This document shows positions 28,304 through 39,613 of a DNA stretch of 64,000 bases, one piece after another. Made by a program: the position numbers and the translations under genes. Each line of letters starts with the position of its first letter. Positions within the stretch are counted from its first letter, which is position 1. The notes beneath the pieces are model-generated. The model was not told the origin of the DNA, searched no databases, and was given only the letters and a program-made list of their open reading frames with translations. Origin of the DNA: Hyphomicrobiales bacterium (GTDB lineage Bacteria > Pseudomonadota > Alphaproteobacteria > Rhizobiales > Beijerinckiaceae); contig JAIXYZ010000011.1 of assembly GCA_027489955.1 (NCBI GenBank), positions 124,001-188,000 on the forward strand, written 5' to 3'.

Positions 28304-28969
28304 TCACTCCCCGCCTCTCAATGCCGCCGCGCCCGCGAAGACGGCGACGACGAGCGAGGTGAGGCTGATCGCCGCGAGGATGGCCAGCGGCGTAGCGAAG
28401 GGCACAGTGCCTCCAAGGGCCGCATTGGCGGCGGACACACCGAAGATCAGCGTCGGCACCATGAGCGGAGCGACGATCACCGCCAGGATCAAGCCGCCGC
28501 GACGCATCGTGGCGGTGAGCGCCGCGCCGACCGCGCCGATGGCGGTGAGCCCCGGCGTGCCGGCGAGCAGCGTCACCGCGACGGCGACCATACCCTCCGG
28601 CGAGAGGGCGACCAGCAGCCCGAACAGCGGCACGCACAGCGCCAGGGGAAGCCCGGTCGTGATCCAGTGCGCCAGGATCTTGGCGAGCACCGCGAGTTCC
28701 AGCGGCAAGGGCGCGCCCAGCATCACGTCCAGCGACCCGTCCTCCTCGTCGGCCTGGAACAGACGGTCGAGCCCGATGAGGGTCGCCATCACCGCCGCGA
28801 GCCAGAGGATGGCCGGGCCGATACGCGACAGGAGGTTCAGGTCCGGCCCGAGGGCGAAGGGCACGAGCGCGACGACGACGAGGAAGAACAGCAGGCTCAG
28901 GAAGCCGCCGCCGCCGATGCGGGCGGCAAGCGTCAGGTCGCGGCGGACGAGGGCGAGGAACGCGCTCAA
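28304..28969 (-). CDS. ccmB: Haem exporter protein CcmB
   Basis: A 221-residue membrane protein with six hydrophobic helices: ALVRRDLTLAARIGGGGFLS at the start, LDRLFQADEEDGSLDVMLG and LPLALCVPLFGLLVALS further on, all typical of CcmB. It is the permease of the CcmAB ATPase complex for cytochrome c maturation. No ATG is available; the TTG at 28969 overlaps the ccmA stop as TTGA and starts exactly at the family N-terminus, which indicates translational coupling. Confidence 0.93.
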   Translation of the reverse strand: MSAFLALVRRDLTLAARIGGGGFLSLLFFLVVVALVPFALGPDLNLLSRIGPAILWLAAVMATLIGLDRLFQADEEDGSLDVMLGAPLPLELAVLAKILAHWITTGLPLALCVPLFGLLVALSPEGMVAVAVTLLAGTPGLTAIGAVGAALTATMRRGGLILAVIVAPLMVPTLIFGVSAANAALGGTVPFATPLAILAAISLTSLVVAVFAGAAALRGGE

Positions 28970-29604
28970 GACGGTCCCCCGCCGATCGCGAGCGTGCGTG
29001 CGCCGCGCACCGGGATCGGCATGTGCGTGGCGACCACCGCCATGCCGCCTTGCGCCAGATGGGCCTCGATGCGCGCGACCAGCCCATCGCGCGCGGCATC
29101 GTCCAGGGCGTTGGCCGGTTCGTCGAGCAGCCAGAGCGGATGCTCCGCGCAGGACAGGCGGGCCAGGGCGAGGCGCCGGCGCTGGCCGGAGGACAGATAG
29201 CCCGCGGGCAGGTCGGCCTGGGGCGCGAGCCGCCATTCGGCGATCACCGCGTCCGGGTCCACCTCCCCGCCCAGGAGGTCGCGCCAGAACGTCACATGCT
29301 CCCGCACGGTCAGGGTGGGCTTCAGGGCCTCCCGGCTGCCGACGAAATGGGACGATTCCCCGACCGGCATGCCGCCGTCCGGCTCGAAGGTCACGGCGCC
29401 GGCGGCCGGACGCAGGAGCCCGGCCAGGATGCGCAGCAGGCTCGTCTTGCCGGCCCCGTTCGGGCCGGTGACGACCAGGCACTCGCCGGCCTCGACGGCG
29501 AAGGTCAACCCGGTGAAAAGCAGGCGCTCTCCCCGGCGGCAGTCGAGCGCCGAGGCAGCGAGGCGGGACAGGGAGCTTTGAGCCAAGGACAGGGCTGCTT
29601 CCAC
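28966..29604 (-). CDS. ccmA: Cytochrome c biogenesis ATP-binding protein CcmA
   Basis: A 212-residue ABC ATPase. Walker [11 protein letters not shown], signature LSSGQRRRLALARL, Walker B LWLLDEP and the following Asn-Ala-Leu-Asp are as in CcmA. It drives release of haem-loaded CcmE. The GTG at 29604 gives normal family length; an ATG at 29724 would add 40 Arg-rich residues without similarity. It is the first gene of the ccm operon, divergent from acnA. Confidence 0.93.
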   Translation of the reverse strand: MEAALSLAQSSLSRLAASALDCRRGERLLFTGLTFAVEAGECLVVTGPNGAGKTSLLRILAGLLRPAAGAVTFEPDGGMPVGESSHFVGSREALKPTLTVREHVTFWRDLLGGEVDPDAVIAEWRLAPQADLPAGYLSSGQRRRLALARLSCAEHPLWLLDEPANALDDAARDGLVARIEAHLAQGGMAVVATHMPIPVRGARTLAIGGGPS

Positions 29605-29787
29605 TTTGGAACGGCTCCGAACTCCTAGCGCAGCCCGCGCAATTTCACTATAAGCGCCTCGGCTGCGCCGCGCGCTGATCCAGCGCGGGGGCCCGGGCAC
29701 ACCCGGGGCGGCGTTGCGCGTCATGCGCTCTGGCCTTCGGCCCGGCGACGGGCCGCGACGACGTGACCCCTAATTCAGGATTCAGCC

Positions 29788-32502
<2,715 letters not shown>

Positions 32503-32527
32503 CGGGGCTGGCCGGCCAGACGACCGG

Positions 32528-32557
32528 AACGGGCGCTTCGGCGCCCGTTTCCTTTTT
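32528..32557 (+). terminator. Rho-independent terminator of acnA
   Basis: AACGGGCGC, a TTCG tetraloop and GCGCCCGTT form a 9-bp stem at 32528-32549 followed by TCCTTTTTG. It sits between the convergent acnA and sigma factor genes and is strongest in the acnA direction. Confidence 0.9.
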
Positions 32558-32569
32558 GCGCGGGGCCGT

Positions 32570-33832
32570 TCAGCCGGGCGCTGCGACCCCGTTCTTGAGC
32601 GCCGCCGCGCGCGCCAGCAGGAAGGCCCGGACCCGTCCGTCCTCGGCGAGCCCGGCCGCCCGCTCGTATGCCCGGAGCGCGCCGTCGAGGTCGCCCGCCC
32701 CGGCGAGGAGATGGGCACGAACGGCCCAATAGGGCTGGTAGGTCGCGAGCGCTGCTTCGGCCGGTCCGAGCGCCGCAAGCCCCTCTGCCGCGCCGCGCGC
32801 CTCACCGATGGCCGCCGCCCGGGCAACGAGCGCTCCCGCGGTGGGCGCCAGCCGCACCAGCAGATCGTACAGCGCCGCGATCGCAGCCCAGTTGATGCGC
32901 CCCGTCCGCGCGCGCTCGGCATGGACCGACTGGATCGCGGCCTCGATCTGAAACCGGCCGGGACGTTCGTGTGCCGCAGCGCGGCGCAGCAGGCCCTCCG
33001 CCTCACCGGACAGGTCGGTGCGCCAGAGCGATGCGTCCTGCTCCCCGAGCGGCACGAAGCCGTCCTGCGCGATCCGGGCCGGTCGCCGGGCCTCGGCATG
33101 AAGCATCAGCGCCAGCAGGCCCAGTGCCTCCGGCTCCTCCGGCAACAGGCCGCAGACGACCCGCGCCAGCCAGATCGCCTCGCCCGCCAGATCGGCCCGG
33201 GTCCCGTCAGCGCCGCCGACGGCGTCCCAGCCGGTGCCGAACGCCGCGTAGATCGCCTGCAGGACCGCATCGAGGCGGTCGGGCAGCTCTTCCGGCTCAG
33301 GGATGCGGAAGGCGATGCCGGCATCGCGGATCTTCGCCTTGGCGCGCACCAGTCGCTGCCCCATCGCCGAGGGCGCCACGAGGAAGGCGGACGCGATCCG
33401 CGCCGCGTCGAGCCCCAGCACGGTCTGCAGCATCAAGGGCGTGCGCGCCGCCGGATCGACGGCCGGATGGGCGCAGACGAACATGAGCCGCAGCCGCTCG
33501 TCGGGAATGAGGTCATCCCGGGCGCCGGCTTCGCGCTCGTCCTGCAGTGCGTCCAGCGTCGACTGCAGCCGCTCGCCCGTTCGGGCCTTCCGCCCGGCGC
33601 GAATGAGACCGCGCCGGGCCACGGTCAGGAGCCAGGCGTCCGGATTGGCGGGGACGCCGGAGGAAGGCCAGGTGGACAGTGCCTGCGCGAACGCCTCCGC
33701 CAGCGCGTCCTCCGCAGCCGCCACGTCCCGCCATTCGCGGGCCAGATAGGCGAGAAGGCGCCCGTAGGAGAGCCGCGCCGCCCTTTCGGCGGCGGCGCGG
33801 CCGGCCTCCATCGGCGCGCCCTGCGCCGTCAC
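32570..33832 (-). CDS. ECF42-type RNA polymerase sigma factor with C-terminal TPR-like extension
   Basis: A 420-residue protein. The first 180 residues are an ECF sigma factor: region 2 (GRLLAYLAREWRDVAAAEDALAEAFAQAL, NPDAWLLTVARRGLI) and region 4 (LMLQTVLGLDAARIASAFLVAPSAMGQRLVRAKAKIRD). The remaining 240 residues are Ala-rich helical repeats (EALGLLALMLHAEARRPARI, AATYEAYWAVRAHLLAGAGDLDGALRAYERA-like) as in the DUF6596/ECF42 group. This group is normally encoded beside DGPF/YCII proteins, as here. The GTG at 33832 overlaps the YCII stop as GTGA; a later ATG at 33811 is possible. No anti-sigma factor is adjacent; the C-terminal domain is thought to regulate activity. Confidence 0.92.
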   Translation of the reverse strand: MTAQGAPMEAGRAAAERAARLSYGRLLAYLAREWRDVAAAEDALAEAFAQALSTWPSSGVPANPDAWLLTVARRGLIRAGRKARTGERLQSTLDALQDEREAGARDDLIPDERLRLMFVCAHPAVDPAARTPLMLQTVLGLDAARIASAFLVAPSAMGQRLVRAKAKIRDAGIAFRIPEPEELPDRLDAVLQAIYAAFGTGWDAVGGADGTRADLAGEAIWLARVVCGLLPEEPEALGLLALMLHAEARRPARIAQDGFVPLGEQDASLWRTDLSGEAEGLLRRAAAHERPGRFQIEAAIQSVHAERARTGRINWAAIAALYDLLVRLAPTAGALVARAAAIGEARGAAEGLAALGPAEAALATYQPYWAVRAHLLAGAGDLDGALRAYERAAGLAEDGRVRAFLLARAAALKNGVAAPG

Positions 33833-34194
33833 GACGGCATGGGCGGGGGCGGCAGGGTCGGGCGCACCTCGACACGCCCGTAGGACGCGGCCGGGCTGCG
33901 CGCGGCCCATTCCAGCGCCGCGTCGAGGTCCGGCACCTCGATCACGAAGAAGCCGCCCAGATGCTCCTTGGCGTCGGCGAAGGGCCCGTCCTGCACGTGG
34001 CGGCGCCCATCGCGGACCGTCAGGTGCGTCGCCGTCTCCGGCGGCAGCAGGCCCGCGCCGCTGACGAAGATTCCGGCCTCCGCGATGGCACGGGAATAGG
34101 CCGACCAGGCGCCCCAATAGGGTCCGGCCTTCTCGGGGTCGTTGCGCTGGTCGAAGGCGGCCTGGTTCTCGGAAAACGCGAGCATGTACTGCAT
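33829..34194 (-). CDS. YCII/DGPF domain protein
   Basis: A 121-residue YCII-related protein. The start MQYMLAFSENQAAF and the diagnostic DGPFADAKEHLGGFFVIEVPDLDAALEWAARSP match the DGPF family. Its function is unknown, but it is the standard genomic partner of ECF42 sigma factors. The ATG at 34194 has GAGG six bases ahead; longer open frames reach 34401 without conserved sequence. It is the first gene of the two-gene operon. Confidence 0.88.
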   Translation of the reverse strand: MQYMLAFSENQAAFDQRNDPEKAGPYWGAWSAYSRAIAEAGIFVSGAGLLPPETATHLTVRDGRRHVQDGPFADAKEHLGGFFVIEVPDLDAALEWAARSPAASYGRVEVRPTLPPPPMPS

Positions 34195-34493
34195 GATGAC
34201 CTCTTCTGACGTGATGCCCGCCATCCGGCCGGACAGGGCGGCGTCTGCCGCTTCCGGACCCATGAGCCGCGAGCATCGCCGATTTCGACAGAAGCGTCGA
34301 CGAAGCGGTGAAAAAAGTTCCGGCTGCCTGCGCCTGCCGTTACGCTGGGTCACACCGTCCGGTTGGACAAGCGCGCGCCGTGATGTAAGAGGGGCGCTCA
34401 ATTCCAGCCGTCATGATGGCCGTGACGGACGCTCCGGCGCCGACGCGGCACCGTGCGCGGCTTGCGGCCCGTCACGCCCAGGAGATCGACGCG
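34195..34493. other. Divergent intergenic region
   Basis: About 300 bp between the DGPF gene and acpXL. A GGAAC -35-like box on the minus strand (34319-34323 region) lacks a CGTT partner at proper distance. No other element could be supported. Confidence 0.35.
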
Positions 34494-34775
34494 ATGTCGT
34501 CCACGTTCGAGACTGTCGCCGGCATCATCGCCGAGACTTGCGACATTCCCCGCGAGCAGATCACGCCCGAGAGCCACGCGATCAACGATCTCGGCATCGA
34601 TTCGCTTGCCTTCCTCGACATCGCGTTCGCCATCGACAAGGCCTTCGGCATCAAGCTTCCGCTCGAGCAGTGGACGCAGGAGGTCAACGAGGGCAAGGCG
34701 CCGGCCGAGGAGTACTTCGTCCTGAAGAACCTGGTGGCGCGCATCGACGGCCTGGTCGCGGCCAAGAGCGCCTGA
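34494..34775 (+). CDS. acpXL: Acyl carrier protein AcpXL
   Basis: A 93-residue specialised acyl carrier protein. The phosphopantetheine Ser37 is in GIDSLAFLD, and [16 protein letters not shown] plus [26 protein letters not shown] match rhizobial AcpXL almost residue for residue. It carries the 27-hydroxyoctacosanoyl-type very-long-chain fatty acid that LpxXL transfers to lipid A. The ATG at 34494 (MSSTFETV) is the family start; an upstream ATG would add 27 residues. It heads a seven-gene lipid A operon. Confidence 0.96.
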   Translation: MSSTFETVAGIIAETCDIPREQITPESHAINDLGIDSLAFLDIAFAIDKAFGIKLPLEQWTQEVNEGKAPAEEYFVLKNLVARIDGLVAAKSA

Positions 34776-34839
34776 AACCGGCGCCGCACCGCCCGGCAGC
34801 GGCCGGACCGGCACAAGCCTGCGAGCCCGTGAGCCTCGA

Positions 34840-35304
34840 ATGCGGCTTGAATATTTCGAGATGATCGACACCGTCGCGTCCTTCGACGCGCAGGCCCGGA
34901 CCCTGGTGGCGCGGTGTGAGGTACCTCTGGACAGTCCGGTCTTCGAGGGCCATTTCCCGGGGCACCCCCTCGTGCCGGGCGTCCTCCTCACCGAGACGAT
35001 GGCCCAGGCCTCAGGCTACCTCGTGCTCGCGCTGACGGAGTTCGCGCACATGCCCTTCCTGATGGCCGTCGACAAGGCACGCTTCCGCACGTTCGTTCCG
35101 CCCGGCGCGGCCCTTGAGGTCTCCGCCGGACTGGACATGATGGGCTCCGGCTACGCCGCGACGAAGGCCAGCATCACCTGCGAGGGCAAGCCGGTCTGCG
35201 ACGCGCAGCTGCGCTTCAAGACGATGCCATTCCCGCCCGGCATGGAAACGGGCATGCGCGCCCGCGCCCGCCAGATCGGGCTGCTTCCGGAGACCGCCCG
35301 ATGA
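34840..35304 (+). CDS. fabZXL: 3-hydroxyacyl-ACP dehydratase, FabZ-type (VLCFA)
   Basis: A 154-residue hot-dog fold dehydratase. The motif FEGHFPGHPLVPGVLLTETMAQ places catalytic His38 and the acidic Glu52. It removes water from 3-hydroxyacyl-AcpXL during elongation of the very-long-chain acid. It lies 64 bp after acpXL and overlaps the next ketosynthase gene by four bases (ATGA), so it is part of the operon. The rhizobial name fabZXL is applied by synteny. Confidence 0.9.
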   Translation: MRLEYFEMIDTVASFDAQARTLVARCEVPLDSPVFEGHFPGHPLVPGVLLTETMAQASGYLVLALTEFAHMPFLMAVDKARFRTFVPPGAALEVSAGLDMMGSGYAATKASITCEGKPVCDAQLRFKTMPFPPGMETGMRARARQIGLLPETAR

Positions 35305-36440
35305 GCGAGCCGCGCGACGTCGTCATCACCGGCATCGGCCTCGTGTCGAGCCTGGGTGAAGGCAACGATGTCCATGTCCAGGCCGTGTCCGACACCGGCC
35401 TGACGCACGTGGACACCACCACCTTCGCGCCGTACCCGGTCCATCCGGTCGCGCCGCTCGAACTGGATCGCCAGATCCCCAAGAAATCCGACCAGCGGCA
35501 GATGGAGCCGTGGCAGCGGCTGGGCGTCTATGCCGCCGGGCTCGCGCTGGACGACGCGGGCCTTAAGGGCGACGCGGCCCGGCTCGACACGCTCCAGATG
35601 ATCGTTTCGGCCGGCGGCGGCGAGCGCGACTACGCCGTCGACGGCCAGATCCTGGAAGGACTGCGCAAGGCCGAGAAGCCGGGCGTGTTCCTCAACGAGC
35701 GGCTGATGAGCGACCTGCGCCCGACGCTGTTCCTTGCGCAGCTCTCCAACCTGCTGGCCGGCAACATCTCCATCGTCCACGGCATCACCGGCGCGTCCCG
35801 CACCTTCATGGGCGAGGAGCAGGCGGGCGTGGATGCGGTCCGCGTGGCCCAGGCGCGGATCGCCGCCGGCCAGGCGGACGCCATCATCGTGGGCGGCGCC
35901 TACAACGCCGAGCGACCCGACGTGCTCCTCATCTTCGAGATGGGCCGCGCCCTGTGGAAGCACGGCTTCGCGCCGGTCTTCGAGCGGTCCGCCGAAGGCG
36001 GCGGCTTCGTGCCCGGCAGCGCCGCGGCGTTCCTCGTCCTGGAGGCCCGCGAGGTGGCGCAGGCGCGGGGCGCCCGCGCCCATGCGATGCTGGCGCCCGT
36101 CCTCTCCGAGCGGTGCCCGCGCGCCGATGGCGGGCTGGAGAAGGCGCTGGCGTCGATGTGGTCGCAATCCGGTGCCGGGCGGGACGCGCTCGTGCTGTCG
36201 GGCGCGACCGGCGTGTCGCGCATCACGTCCGCCGAGCGCGAGACGCTGGACGCCCTCGTGGTCACCGGCTCCATCCGCTGTACCGGCGACATGATCGGCC
36301 ATGCGCTGGAGGCGCAGTTCCCCTTCGGCGTTGCGCTGGCTGCGCTCGCGGTGGAGAACGGCCTGGCCGGCGAGGCCGTGGTCACGAGCGTGGGCCACAA
36401 GCGCGGCGAGGGCCTGGCCCGCGTCGTGCGGGCCGATTGA
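35301..36440 (+). CDS. Beta-ketoacyl-ACP synthase paralogue lacking the catalytic Cys
   Basis: A 379-residue thiolase-fold ketosynthase (VVITGIGLVSSLGEG at the start). At the nucleophile site it reads TGASRT (163-168) instead of the usual TACxSG, so Cys is missing. Where active synthases have NAHGTST it has LSGATGVSRI, so the first catalytic His is missing too. The second His (GDMIGHALEAQ) is kept. This resembles chain-length-factor subunits that pair with an active synthase. The complete partner is encoded next, 11 bp downstream. In rhizobia two ketosynthase genes also sit here (fabF2XL, fabF1XL). Confidence 0.9.
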   Translation: MSEPRDVVITGIGLVSSLGEGNDVHVQAVSDTGLTHVDTTTFAPYPVHPVAPLELDRQIPKKSDQRQMEPWQRLGVYAAGLALDDAGLKGDAARLDTLQMIVSAGGGERDYAVDGQILEGLRKAEKPGVFLNERLMSDLRPTLFLAQLSNLLAGNISIVHGITGASRTFMGEEQAGVDAVRVAQARIAAGQADAIIVGGAYNAERPDVLLIFEMGRALWKHGFAPVFERSAEGGGFVPGSAAAFLVLEAREVAQARGARAHAMLAPVLSERCPRADGGLEKALASMWSQSGAGRDALVLSGATGVSRITSAERETLDALVVTGSIRCTGDMIGHALEAQFPFGVALAALAVENGLAGEAVVTSVGHKRGEGLARVVRAD

Positions 36441-36451
36441 GGAGGACGGGC

Positions 36452-37732
36452 ATGGCGAAGTACCGCGATCGCGCCGGGCGCCCCATCGTTGCCGTGACGG
36501 GCATGGGCGTCGTCACCTCCCTCGGCCGGGGCAAGACCGAGAACTGGGCGGCCCTCACCGCCGGCCGCTCCGGCATCCACCGCATCAACCGGTTCCCGAC
36601 CGACGGCCTGCGCACGACCATTGCCGGGACCGTGGACTTCCTCGACGTCGAGCCCATGGTGGCGCCGGTGCTCTCCGAGACGCTGGCCACGATCGCCGCC
36701 GACGAGGCCGTGGCCCAGGCCGGCGTCACGCGGGGGGACTTTCCGGGCGCGCTCTTCGTCGCGGTGCCCCCGGTCGAGATGGAATGGCCGCAGCGGCAGA
36801 TCCTGGCCGACGCCTCCGGCGAGACCGGCGCCATCGCCTATGCCGACCTGCTGCGCGCAGCCGCGCAAGGCGATTTCCGGACCCTGCACGACCTCTTCCT
36901 GTTCGGCACGGTCGCCGACCGGCTGGCGGAGCGGTTCGGCACGAAGGGCTCGCCCATCTCGCTCTCCACCGCCTGCTCCTCCGGCGCGACGGCCATCCAG
37001 CTGGGAGTCGAGGCCATCCGGCGCGGCGAGGCCAAGGCCGCCCTGTCCATCGGCACCGACGGCTCGGTCCATGCCGAAGCGCTGATCCGGTTCTCGCTCC
37101 TGTCGGCCCTGTCGACGCAGAACGACCCGCCGGAAGGCGCCGCCAAGCCGTTCTCCAAGAACCGCGACGGCTTCGTCATGGGCGAGGGCGCCGCCGCCCT
37201 GGTCCTCGAGGATTACGAGCACGCCGTCGGGCGCGGCGCGACGATCCTGGGCTTCGTGGCCGGCTGCGGCGAGAAGGGCGACGGGTTCCACCGCACGCGC
37301 TCCAGCCCGGACGGGCGGCCCGCCATCCTGGCGATGCAGCAGGCGATCGAGGATGCCGGCCTCTCGCCGGACGACATCGATTACATCAACGCCCACGGCA
37401 CCTCGACGCCGGAGAACGACAAGATGGAGTCGATGAGCTGCATGGCGGTCTTCGGCGAGCGGATGACGCGGGTGCCCATCTCGTCGAACAAGTCGATGAT
37501 CGGCCACACGCTCACCGCCGCCGGCGCCGTCGAGGCGGTGTTCTCGCTGATGACGATCGCCGAGAACCGCATCCCGCCGACCATCAACTATCACGTGCCC
37601 GACCCGGCCATCGCGCTGGATGTCGTGCCCAATACGGCGCGCGATGCCAGCGTCTCGAAGGTCATGTCCAACTCGTTCGGCTTCGGCGGCCAGAACACCT
37701 CCCTCGTCTTCACCGCGGAGCCCGTGTCTTGA
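36452..37732 (+). CDS. fabF1XL: Beta-ketoacyl-ACP synthase II-like, catalytically complete (VLCFA)
   Basis: A 426-residue condensing enzyme. The full triad is present: Cys in STACSSGATAIQ, His in NAHGTSTPEND, and His in SNKSMIGHTLTAAGA. It elongates the AcpXL-bound chain using malonyl-ACP. AGGAGG-like GGAGGACGGGC precedes the ATG at 36452. It probably forms a heterodimer with the upstream Cys-less paralogue; this is inference from context. The symbol is given by synteny with rhizobia. Confidence 0.92.
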   Translation: MAKYRDRAGRPIVAVTGMGVVTSLGRGKTENWAALTAGRSGIHRINRFPTDGLRTTIAGTVDFLDVEPMVAPVLSETLATIAADEAVAQAGVTRGDFPGALFVAVPPVEMEWPQRQILADASGETGAIAYADLLRAAAQGDFRTLHDLFLFGTVADRLAERFGTKGSPISLSTACSSGATAIQLGVEAIRRGEAKAALSIGTDGSVHAEALIRFSLLSALSTQNDPPEGAAKPFSKNRDGFVMGEGAAALVLEDYEHAVGRGATILGFVAGCGEKGDGFHRTRSSPDGRPAILAMQQAIEDAGLSPDDIDYINAHGTSTPENDKMESMSCMAVFGERMTRVPISSNKSMIGHTLTAAGAVEAVFSLMTIAENRIPPTINYHVPDPAIALDVVPNTARDASVSKVMSNSFGFGGQNTSLVFTAEPVS

Positions 37733-38478
37733 GCGGACGCATTCTCGTCACCGGCGGCGCCAAGGGCGTCGGCGCGCAGATCGTCCGCGCCCTGGCCGGC
37801 CAGGGTTTCGACGTCGACTTCACCTATCGCTCCTCCGGCGACCGGGCGCAGGCTTTGGCTGCCGAGATCGCGGCGGCCTATCCGGGCGTTTCCGTCACGG
37901 CCCACGCGCTGGACCTGGCCGACCGCGCCGCGCTCGACGCCTTCTGCGACGGCATCGAGAAGGAGACCTGGTTCGGTCTCGTACACAATGCCGGCCAGCC
38001 CTACGACGCCCTCGCCATGATGATGGATCAGGGCAAGGCCGAAGCCATCATGCAGGTGAATTTCTGGTCGCTCACCCGGCTCGCCAAGTCGGTGTCGCGC
38101 GGCATGATCCGCGCCCGCCAGGGGCGCATCGCGGTGATCGGCTCGGTGGCCGCGCTGAACGGCAATACCGGCAACGCGGCCTATGCGGCCTCCAAGGGCG
38201 CGCTCCTCTCCTATTGCCGCACGCTCGCGGTGGAGACGGCCAAGCGCGGCGTCACCGTCAACTACATCGCACCGGGCTTCATCGACACCGATATGATGGC
38301 CGGCTACGCCGCCTACCGCGACAGGATGGAAGCCCAGATCCCCGCCGGCCGGTTCGCCAAGCCCGCGGAGGTCGCCGGCCTCGTCGCGTTCCTCATGTCG
38401 CCCCCCGCCGCCTACATCACCGGTGCCGTCCTCCCTATCGACGGCGGACTGACGACCATGATGGGCGTGCATCGGTAG
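37729..38478 (+). CDS. SDR family 3-oxoacyl-ACP reductase-like protein
   Basis: A 249-residue short-chain dehydrogenase: TGGAKGVGAQIV for NAD(P) binding, HNAGQPY, a catalytic Ser in GSVAALNGNTGN and YAASKGA with the Tyr/Lys pair, then the FabG-like end GAVLPIDGG. In this operon it would reduce the 3-oxoacyl-AcpXL formed by the ketosynthases. It has no ATG; a TTG overlaps the upstream stop as TTGA and is the only sensible start. A reductase at this place is not part of the classical rhizobial six-gene order. Confidence 0.92.
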   Translation: MSGRILVTGGAKGVGAQIVRALAGQGFDVDFTYRSSGDRAQALAAEIAAAYPGVSVTAHALDLADRAALDAFCDGIEKETWFGLVHNAGQPYDALAMMMDQGKAEAIMQVNFWSLTRLAKSVSRGMIRARQGRIAVIGSVAALNGNTGNAAYAASKGALLSYCRTLAVETAKRGVTVNYIAPGFIDTDMMAGYAAYRDRMEAQIPAGRFAKPAEVAGLVAFLMSPPAAYITGAVLPIDGGLTTMMGVHR

Positions 38479-38588
38479 GCCACTGCAGCGACGCATCGTT
38501 CCCTCCACGGCTTGTCATCGGGCGGGCGGAACGATAATCCGCCCGCTTGCCCGCTGCCGCGGGCCGGACCAGTCAGGACAGGACTCCC

Positions 38589-39611
38589 ATGCGCGCCCTC
38601 ATGCTCCACGGCGACCGCGATCTCCGTCTGGAGGAGATCGATCCGCCGCCCGCCCCCGCCGCCGGCGAGGTGCAGGTCCGGGTGCGCGCCATCGGGCTGA
38701 ACTATCTGGACGTATGGGGCTTCCGCGGCATGGCCTTCGCGCGCCGCAAGATGCCGCAGGCGGCGGGCGTGGAGGCCTCCGGCGAGGTCGTCGCGCTCGG
38801 CGAGGGCGTGAAGAAGTTCAAGGTCGGCGACAAGGTCACGATGTACGGCGCCGAGACCTGCGGCCATTGCAAGGCCTGCCGGGAAGGGCGCGACAACCTG
38901 TGCGAGAACGTCGCCGGGATCATGGGCTTCCATATCGACGGCTTCGCCCGCGAGCTGGTCAACCGGCCCGAGCGCCTCACCATCAAGGTTCCCGATGGGG
39001 TCTCCTTCGAGCAGGCGGCCTGCGCGCCGATCGGCTTCGGCACGGTGCAGCACATGCTGTTCGACAACGCCAGGCTCGAACCCGGCGAGACCATCCTGGT
39101 CCATGCCGGCGGATCGGGCATCGGCACGGCGGCGATCAAGATGGCCAAGGCCATCGGCTGCACGGTGATCACCACGGTGGGTGACGACGACAAGGCCGAG
39201 AAGGCCCGCGCGCTCGGCGCCGACCATGTCGTCAACTACCGCACGGAACGCTTCGAGGGCGAGGTGCGCGCCTGGACCAAGCGCAAGGGCGTGGACGTGG
39301 TGTTCGAGCATGTGGGCGCCGACACGTGGAACGGCTCGCTGCTGTGCCTGAAGCGCGGCGGACGGCTGGTCACCTGCGGCTCCACGTCCGGCGTGTCCAC
39401 GACCATGAACCTGATGCAGCTCTTCCAGCAGCAATACCGGATCTTCGGATCGTTCGGCTGTTCGATGCGCAACATCCGGGAATCGCTGGACAAGATGGCC
39501 CACGGCATGACGCCCGTGATCGACACCGTCTTCGACATCGCCGATTTCCAGAAGGGCCTGGAGCGCCTGGAGAGCCGCAAGGTCTTCGGCAAGATCATCG
39601 TGACGCTCTGA
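38589..39611 (+). CDS. Zinc-binding alcohol dehydrogenase family protein (VLCFA cluster)
   Basis: A 340-residue medium-chain dehydrogenase. It has GroES-like N-terminal sequence (EVQVRVRAIGLNYLDVWGFRG), a four-Cys structural zinc lobe (CGHCKACREGRDNLC), and a Rossmann motif (HAGGSGIGTAAIKMAKAIG). In rhizobia an alcohol dehydrogenase (adh2XL) sits at this place between the ketosynthases and lpxXL; its exact step is not settled, perhaps an enoyl reduction or oxidation of the chain. AGGACAGGACTCCC precedes the ATG at 38589. Confidence 0.92.
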   Translation: MRALMLHGDRDLRLEEIDPPPAPAAGEVQVRVRAIGLNYLDVWGFRGMAFARRKMPQAAGVEASGEVVALGEGVKKFKVGDKVTMYGAETCGHCKACREGRDNLCENVAGIMGFHIDGFARELVNRPERLTIKVPDGVSFEQAACAPIGFGTVQHMLFDNARLEPGETILVHAGGSGIGTAAIKMAKAIGCTVITTVGDDDKAEKARALGADHVVNYRTERFEGEVRAWTKRKGVDVVFEHVGADTWNGSLLCLKRGGRLVTCGSTSGVSTTMNLMQLFQQQYRIFGSFGCSMRNIRESLDKMAHGMTPVIDTVFDIADFQKGLERLESRKVFGKIIVTL

Positions 39612-39613
39612 TT

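Noticed and set aside
27813-29471. A 552-codon plus-strand frame across brnTA, ccmB and ccmA
   Set aside because: It opposes four genes with strong family matches and has no motif of its own.
34315-34345. GGAAC box on the minus strand upstream of the DGPF gene considered as an EcfG promoter
   Set aside because: No CGTT-like element lies 16-17 bases downstream.
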